Origin: Candidatus Glassbacteria bacterium
Lineage (GTDB): Bacteria; Gemmatimonadota; Glassbacteria; GWA2-58-10
Length of the DNA stretch: 36,240 bases
Direction of reading: 5' to 3'
Assembly (NCBI GenBank): GCA_019456185.1
Contig: VRUH01000010.1
Location: 1-36,240, forward strand
Positions 32,027 to 36,240 of this stretch are shown piece after piece; the stretch's first letter is position 1, and every line of letters starts with the position of its first letter. A program made the position numbers and the translations under genes. The notes below the pieces were generated by a model that worked only from the letters and a program-made list of their open reading frames with translations, was not told where the DNA came from and made no database searches.

Positions 32027-33280
32027 TCAGCGATGGGACTCCATCAGTTCCGCCAACCGCTCCACTATCCGGGGCCGCTGGAACTGCCCGGCGCGGACAG
32101 GGTCGGGAGGGCGAAGGGCGGGTCTGCCGCGCTTGACATTTTCAACCAGCTGGCGCAGTAAATTCTCCAGCCGGTTGGGGTCCGGCTCGGTGGCGGCCAG
32201 ACCGAACCGTTCTCCGTTAACCAGCTCCGCCGCCGCGCCCGGCGGCACGATAGCCAGAGTGGGCAGGCCGGCTCCGAGGTAATCGTAGAGTTTGCCGGGC
32301 ACTATCAGTTCCGCGCCCGGCCGGAACGCCTCTACCAGCAGGCCCACGTGAGCCGCCGCCAGTTTTGCCAGCAAGCCGGGTCTGGGGACATAGCCGCTGA
32401 TCGTCACCGCCGCGCCCAGGTCCAGTTCGCGCACCATTTTTCCGACATGGTCCGTCACCTGTCCGGCAAGCTCCAGCCGGCACACCAGGCCGTCGCGGTT
32501 GACCCGCCGGATCGCTTCGAGCAGGGCGGAGATGTCGCGGTCCAGGGTCAGGTTGCCGGCGTGGATCAGGCTCAGGGGTAGGCGGAAACTACGGCGGATG
32601 TCAAGCGTTTCAAACTCGGCCGGGTCGAAACCGTTGGGCAGGCAGACGAATTTATCGCGGGCTTGATCCGGGTAGCGACCGCGGAAATCATCGGCGGCGG
32701 GCTCGTTCGTGGCAATCACCAGGTCGGCGTGGCGAACCACCCTGCCCTCTTTGGCGGCCTGCCAGCGACGGTGAAGGGGTGTCGGGCAGCCGCGGTAGAT
32801 CGCCGCGGTCCAGGGATCGCGGAAATCCGCTGCCCAGCGCGCCCCGAGGCGTTCGGCCAGATGCATCCCGGCCAGATGGACAGATTCCGGCGGGCTGGTG
32901 GTCAGGATCCAGTCCGGGTGAAAACCGGCGGTGAGAGCAGTCCGGGCCGCGGCTTTCGACCAGCCGGCGTACGCGTCGGTAACCGGCAGCCAGGCGGCCA
33001 GGCTTTTCAGGCCGCGCACCCCGCTCTCGCGGCGACAGCCTCCCCGGCCCAGCATCCCGAACAGCGCGCTCAAGCCGACGGCGTGCTGGCGAATTACATT
33101 TATCGATTCGGGCACCTTGCCGGCAAGCGACTCATCGCTGACCCACCAGCCGTCCTCCGGCCCGGCGACTACGGTCAGATCCCAGCCGCGCCCGGCCAGC
33201 AGGCGGGCTGTTTCGGCGACCCGGAGCACTCCTCCACCGCCGTGCGGAGGGAAGAAATAGGAGACGATCAGCACTTTCAT
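32027..33280 (-). CDS. GT4-family glycosyltransferase
   Basis: The protein has 417 residues. The start is VLIVSYFFPPHGGGGVLRVA, the typical GT4 N-terminal strand with a Gly-rich acceptor loop. HAGNLTLDRDISALLEAI near 240 begins the donor-binding domain. RPGAELIVPGKLYDYLGAGL near 335-354 contains the E-x-PGK-x-YDYLGAG donor-site signature, typical of GT4 enzymes related to cell-surface polysaccharide synthesis. It would act at the cytoplasmic face, using a nucleotide-sugar. Donor and acceptor unknown. The ATG overlaps the stop of the upstream aminopeptidase gene by four bases (ATGA), so translation is coupled. Confidence 0.88.
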   Translation of the reverse strand: MKVLIVSYFFPPHGGGGVLRVAETARLLAGRGWDLTVVAGPEDGWWVSDESLAGKVPESINVIRQHAVGLSALFGMLGRGGCRRESGVRGLKSLAAWLPVTDAYAGWSKAAARTALTAGFHPDWILTTSPPESVHLAGMHLAERLGARWAADFRDPWTAAIYRGCPTPLHRRWQAAKEGRVVRHADLVIATNEPAADDFRGRYPDQARDKFVCLPNGFDPAEFETLDIRRSFRLPLSLIHAGNLTLDRDISALLEAIRRVNRDGLVCRLELAGQVTDHVGKMVRELDLGAAVTISGYVPRPGLLAKLAAAHVGLLVEAFRPGAELIVPGKLYDYLGAGLPTLAIVPPGAAAELVNGERFGLAATEPDPNRLENLLRQLVENVKRGRPALRPPDPVRAGQFQRPRIVERLAELMESHR

Positions 33281-34224
33281 GGCGCAAGCTCCACCGCCCG
33301 GCTGTCGATATCCAGGCTGTCGGCCCGGACCACGCAGTCCCAGTGCCCGGAGGCCTGGTTTGTGCCGCCGAACGAACGGCTGTCGCCGAAACCGAAATGG
33401 ACCGTACCCACCGCTTTCTCCGCCTCGAGGGTAACCGCTCCGGGGCGGGCCAGCGGGTTGGTGCCGATCCCGAATTCACCCAGCACGCGTTCCGGTTTTC
33501 CGGCCAGCACTTGCATCAGTTCCCGGGCTTTCGCCCCCTCGGCGTCGACAATCGCCCCATCCTCGATTGTCAGCTTAAGGCCGTTGACTCCCCGCAGCCC
33601 GGCAAAAGCGACATCCACCACGATCCTGCCCGAGGCGCTGCCCGGCACGGGTGACCAGGCCACCTCGCCCGCCGGCAGATTACCGAAATCGCCCGGCCGG
33701 CGGTAAAGCCCGGTATCGAGATACAACTTGCGGTCCTGCACGGAAAGTTCCATCCTGGTGCCGGCTGGTCCCCGGACCCTGACTCGTCGGCTGTCCTTTA
33801 CTCTTTCGACCATCTCGACTGTTCTGCGGCGGACAACGTCCGCTGAGCCGGGACGGAACAGGTGCAGCAGGATGTCGTCCGTCAGGCCGGGCATCGAGGC
33901 GATCCGTGTGTTTTGTTCACGGCAGGCTTTCCGGCGCTCGTCGGTATGTGAAAGCGACTTGCCGGTGACCAGCAGCGCAGCCGGGAACCCGGCCAGAAGT
34001 TCCTCGGTAAAGCCGGCTGGAGCCTGCCCGGCCCGGACTACCTCGCCGATCACGATCAGGTTGCAGCCATAGCCGGCGGTTTCCGCGGCCCTGGCCATTT
34101 TTCCGGCCAGAGCCTTCCGGGAGGGATCGGCGACAATCAGCAGGACCTCGTCGTCGTGCAGGCTCAGGTGTTCGCCGCAGATAGACTCCATCGCCGGTAA
34201 GAAATTGCCCGCGGAATCCCGCAT
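33277..34224 (-). CDS. M29-like (aminopeptidase T/AmpS-related) metallopeptidase-family protein
   Basis: The protein has 315 residues. FGNLPAGEVAWSPVPGSASG near 192-211 contains the first metal-site Glu, VLGEFGIGTNPLA near 250 the second, and VGTVHFGFGDSRSFGG near 279 the His/Asp of the dinuclear centre, followed by SGHWDCVV. These are the metal-binding blocks of M29 aminopeptidases and their relatives (also NicX-type ring-cleaving dioxygenases). The N-terminal half resembles the DUF/crown domain of that group. Role may be cleavage of N-terminal amino acids or another metal-dependent reaction; not certain. Coupled by a 4-bp overlap to the GT4 gene. A strong hairpin lies immediately upstream. 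Confidence 0.8.
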   Translation of the reverse strand: MRDSAGNFLPAMESICGEHLSLHDDEVLLIVADPSRKALAGKMARAAETAGYGCNLIVIGEVVRAGQAPAGFTEELLAGFPAALLVTGKSLSHTDERRKACREQNTRIASMPGLTDDILLHLFRPGSADVVRRRTVEMVERVKDSRRVRVRGPAGTRMELSVQDRKLYLDTGLYRRPGDFGNLPAGEVAWSPVPGSASGRIVVDVAFAGLRGVNGLKLTIEDGAIVDAEGAKARELMQVLAGKPERVLGEFGIGTNPLARPGAVTLEAEKAVGTVHFGFGDSRSFGGTNQASGHWDCVVRADSLDIDSRAVELAP

Positions 34225-34245
34225 AATCCATGTCCCGAGACAGTG

Positions 34246-34274
34246 AGCGGGGCGGCCCGTGGGGCCGCCCCGCT
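34246..34274. repeat. Strong GC hairpin upstream of the aminopeptidase gene
   Basis: AGCGGGGCGGCCC and its exact reverse complement flank a three-base loop, a 13-bp stem. No T-run follows on either strand, so it is not a classical terminator, although it lies between the NAGS stop (34301) and the aminopeptidase start (34224). Its form resembles dispersed intergenic GC hairpins of many uncultured lineages. Confidence 0.7.
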
Positions 34275-34300
34275 ACGCTGGATACGAGTGAGGTTACCGT

Positions 34301-35626
34301 TCAGATCACTGTCCGGCGGATAGCGCATATCCGCCCGATCAAGTCTCCCACCTCGCGTGGGCTGAGTCCGATCCAGTAGATATTCCAGTCCGGGGTGTGC
34401 TGAAAGCCTTCGGCCTGGTCGAGGTACCAGCGGTTGATCGGGTTGGAGGGGCTGGCCCGCCAGATAATTTTCTCGTAGTGCTTGGTCAGCTCGCGCCACA
34501 ACGGAGCGCCCATGCCCTCGCCCTGCCAGCGATGGCCGACCACGAACTTGTCGAGGTGGAACGTGTCGCCCTCGAGGGTCTTGACCACGATAGCTCCGTG
34601 GTAGTTCTGCTCGTAGAAAATCCTGTGCGGCGGCTCGTCGAAATAATCATCGGCCACTTTTCGTCCGAACCCGTCCTCCAGCAGCCGGCGCAGTTTGTCG
34701 GTGTTCAACTCGCTGAACGAGGTGGCCGAGCGGATCTCGTGGCCGGCTCGGATATAGGTGCCCCGCCCCTTGACCGTGAAGAGTTCCTGCAGCAGGTTGG
34801 CGGCCGAGGCGAACTGGATAGTGAGATTGGGCACCTCGCGCAGCACCCGCACCCCGGCGTCGAGCTGGCCCAGCGCCTGATCGTCCAGCCTGCCGCTTTC
34901 GAGCAGTCCCTTGTAGTCGGTGGACAGGATGATGTTCTTGATCAGCCCGCCGTCACGGTCCACCAGCCCTTCGCGCTCGCTGATGATGATGAACTTCTGC
35001 GGCTTGATCCTGGCGCAGAGCGCCTTGCTCACTTTTTCCGCGCTGACGACCCTCATCGCGCCGTTGCGGTCCATCACCACCGGGCTGATTACCGGAATCT
35101 GGCGATTGCGCACGGCTTTCCTGACCGGCTGCATGGAGATATGCTCCACCAGGCGGCGGAAATCGAACTCAGGGTTATCGGCGGCAGGGGTGCGCAGGCC
35201 GAATATTTCGTTGAAAATCCCCCTCGCGTGGCCGCCCGCGGACAGGACCTCGTCGACCAGCCTGCTGTTAACCATCGAGAGCTTGCGGATCCGCTGGCCC
35301 TGGGGCAGCTCTTTCTGGCCCCCGCCCCCCGATTCCCTGGGCACCAGCCGTCCGCCTGTCCCCTGGATATTGTCGAGCACGATCACGGGGTAGAGATTCA
35401 TCCCGCTCAGGTAGGCCAGGTCGAGCGCCACCTCGCGCACCGATTCCTCCAGGCTGCCGGCGCTGATCAGGACGACGGCGAACCGCCACGGGACCACGTC
35501 GCGGAACATTTTGACATACATCTCAGCTTCGCGGCGCGCACCGATAGTGCTGAAAAAGTCGATTACCTGGTCGTAACCACCGTGGCCGCTCAGCGGCGGG
35601 GTGGAGAACTCCTGATCTTGCGCCAT
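34301..35626 (-). CDS. N-acetylglutamate synthase, vertebrate-like (degenerate amino-acid-kinase domain plus GNAT)
   Basis: The protein has 441 residues: an amino-acid-kinase fold at about 45-295 and a GNAT domain at about 300-436. In the GNAT part GHRWQGEGMGAPLWREL has the acetyl-CoA R-x-x-G-x-G loop, and IIWRASPSNPINRWYLDQAE with DWNIYWIGL matches the substrate region of vertebrate NAGS (FWRS..NPINPWY). In the kinase part the usual K-x-GG loop reads VLISAGSL and the HGGGPQ loop reads VLDNIQGTGG, so the ATP-Lys and Gly-rich glutamate loop are missing. The enzyme should acetylate glutamate, the first step of arginine synthesis, but not phosphorylate it. A Gly-rich patch (SGGGGQ) sits near residue 100. 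No other arginine gene is in the window. Confidence 0.85.
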   Translation of the reverse strand: MAQDQEFSTPPLSGHGGYDQVIDFFSTIGARREAEMYVKMFRDVVPWRFAVVLISAGSLEESVREVALDLAYLSGMNLYPVIVLDNIQGTGGRLVPRESGGGGQKELPQGQRIRKLSMVNSRLVDEVLSAGGHARGIFNEIFGLRTPAADNPEFDFRRLVEHISMQPVRKAVRNRQIPVISPVVMDRNGAMRVVSAEKVSKALCARIKPQKFIIISEREGLVDRDGGLIKNIILSTDYKGLLESGRLDDQALGQLDAGVRVLREVPNLTIQFASAANLLQELFTVKGRGTYIRAGHEIRSATSFSELNTDKLRRLLEDGFGRKVADDYFDEPPHRIFYEQNYHGAIVVKTLEGDTFHLDKFVVGHRWQGEGMGAPLWRELTKHYEKIIWRASPSNPINRWYLDQAEGFQHTPDWNIYWIGLSPREVGDLIGRICAIRRTVI

Positions 35627-35678
35627 TAAGGCTTTCCCTTATCACCTGTCGGCAATTGGCCGGAAAAAACCCACCGCG

Positions 35679-35699
35679 TCCCCCTTTGGCAAAGGGGGA
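35679..35699. repeat. Single palindrome of the CCCCCTTT/AAAGGGGG family
   Basis: TCCCCCTTT, loop GGC, AAAGGGGGA (9-bp stem). It matches the third hairpin of the composite element at 18447-18567. It lies between the slipin gene and the NAGS start, with flanking AAAACCC at its left, so it is a short copy of the same dispersed family. Confidence 0.8.
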
Positions 35700-35753
35700 A
35701 GGATATCGACGATTCCACCAAAGTATCAGTTCCGCCCAGGCCTGCGTCCTGTC

Positions 35754-36240
35754 TCAGCTATCCTTTTTTTCGCCCTGTACCTTTAATTTCTTAATGAACG
35801 GCTCGAACAGGTCGATGGGCACCGGGAAGATGATGGTGCTGTTGTTTTCGGTGGCGACCTCTGTGAGGGTCTGCAGGAAACGCAGCTGCAGGGCCATCGG
35901 GTGCTCGCCGATCACAGCGCTGGCCTCGGCCAGCCGGTGGCTGGCCTGGAACTCGCCCTCGGCGTTGATCACCTTGGCCCGGCGGTCGCGCTCGGCCTCG
36001 GCCTGACGGGCCATGGCACGCTGCATCTCCTGGGGCAGGTCCACATGCTTGATCTCGACGGTGGAGACCTTGATGCCCCATGCGTCGGTGTGACGGTCGA
36101 GAATGTCCTGCAGCACGTCGTTGATCTTATCCCGCTCGCTGAGCAGTTCGTCCAGCTCGCTCTGGCCGAGCACGCTGCGCAGCGTGGTCTGGGCCAGTTG
36201 GCTGGTGGCGTACATGTAGTCCTCCACCTCCACCACCGCC
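35754..36240 (-). CDS. Slipin/SPFH (band 7) membrane protein, C-terminal part (partial)
   Basis: The frame is open to the right edge and continues beyond it; 162 codons plus stop are visible. [60 protein letters not shown] and [20 protein letters not shown] are the conserved band-7/slipin core and its following helical region. [18 protein letters not shown] is the typical slipin C-terminal strand. These oligomeric proteins sit at membrane microdomains and usually pair with an NfeD protease-like partner, which would lie outside the window. The N-terminal membrane anchor is not visible. It is upstream of NAGS in the same direction, with 127 bp including a palindrome between them. Confidence 0.9.
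   Translation of the reverse strand, partial: AVVEVEDYMYATSQLAQTTLRSVLGQSELDELLSERDKINDVLQDILDRHTDAWGIKVSTVEIKHVDLPQEMQRAMARQAEAERDRRAKVINAEGEFQASHRLAEASAVIGEHPMALQLRFLQTLTEVATENNSTIIFPVPIDLFEPFIKKLKVQGEKKDS

Noticed and set aside
1-36240. CRISPR arrays, tRNA/rRNA genes, insertion sequences, prophage or defence islands
   Set aside because: No regular direct repeats with spacers, no tRNA-like cloverleaf in the gaps I examined, and no transposase, integrase, nuclease or toxin-antitoxin motif were seen.

Overview
The window is GC-rich, densely coded DNA from a Gram-negative, probably anaerobic or microaerophilic bacterium. The indications are an MsbA-type exporter with glycosyltransferases and an ArnT-like membrane glycosyltransferase (outer-membrane glycolipid synthesis), a 2-oxoacid:ferredoxin oxidoreductase, small Cys-rich proteins, lipoproteins, and a very large secreted protein with a C-terminal FlgD-like/T9SS-like sorting module. 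Together with the dockerin-tailed M6 protease and the dispersed 'CCCCCTTTnnnAAAGGGGG' palindromes, this points to an uncultured lineage of the FCB superphylum (Glassbacteria, Latescibacterota or Zixibacteria-like). That placement is inference; there is no rRNA or other taxonomic marker here.

Layout. 1-3884 (minus strand): an envelope glycolipid operon running msbA-like exporter, GT2 glycosyltransferase with a 130-residue Arg/Gly/Ser tail, DUF3108 periplasmic protein, then the start of a further gene overlapping by TGATG. It diverges at 3926-3999 from an ArnT-like glycosyltransferase (4042-5700). 5898-6834: two small genes, an orphan 55-residue protein and a membrane-anchored coiled coil. 6906-10953: two sodium:solute symporters in tandem, diverging from a DUF6485 Cys-rich protein and a Gfo/Idh/MocA dehydrogenase (11185-12412), which ends in a perfect bidirectional terminator. 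12473-15317 (minus): a receiver-like protein with a zinc ribbon and a repetitive basic N-terminus, serA, and a DUF6868-like membrane protein.

15387-19903 (minus): two cell-surface genes, a formylglycine-generating-enzyme-fold lipoprotein and a 997-residue protein with fourteen Trp-centred repeats (possibly two seven-bladed propellers) plus a sorting domain, separated by a 121-bp cluster of palindromes. 20159-23759 (minus): azoR with a mini Cys protein, and korAB. 24090-26313 (plus): a Tat-exported sugar isomerase-like protein and a lipoprotein, then a terminator and a 19-codon remnant of a VOC (glyoxalase-fold) gene.

26491-28114 (minus): a LOG-family gene with two tightly linked orphans. 28283-31933 (minus): a 1216-residue M6 metalloprotease in which three copies of a ~150-residue module alternate with Ig-like modules before a dockerin-like pair. 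32027-36240 (minus): a GT4 glycosyltransferase translationally coupled to an M29-like aminopeptidase, a vertebrate-like N-acetylglutamate synthase whose kinase domain appears catalytically dead, and the 3' part of a slipin/SPFH gene.

I found no rRNA, tRNA, CRISPR array, insertion sequence, phage gene or recognisable defence system. The most unusual content is in protein architecture: appended basic disordered tails, the receiver/zinc-ribbon fusion, the 14-repeat surface protein and the triplicated module of the M6 protease.
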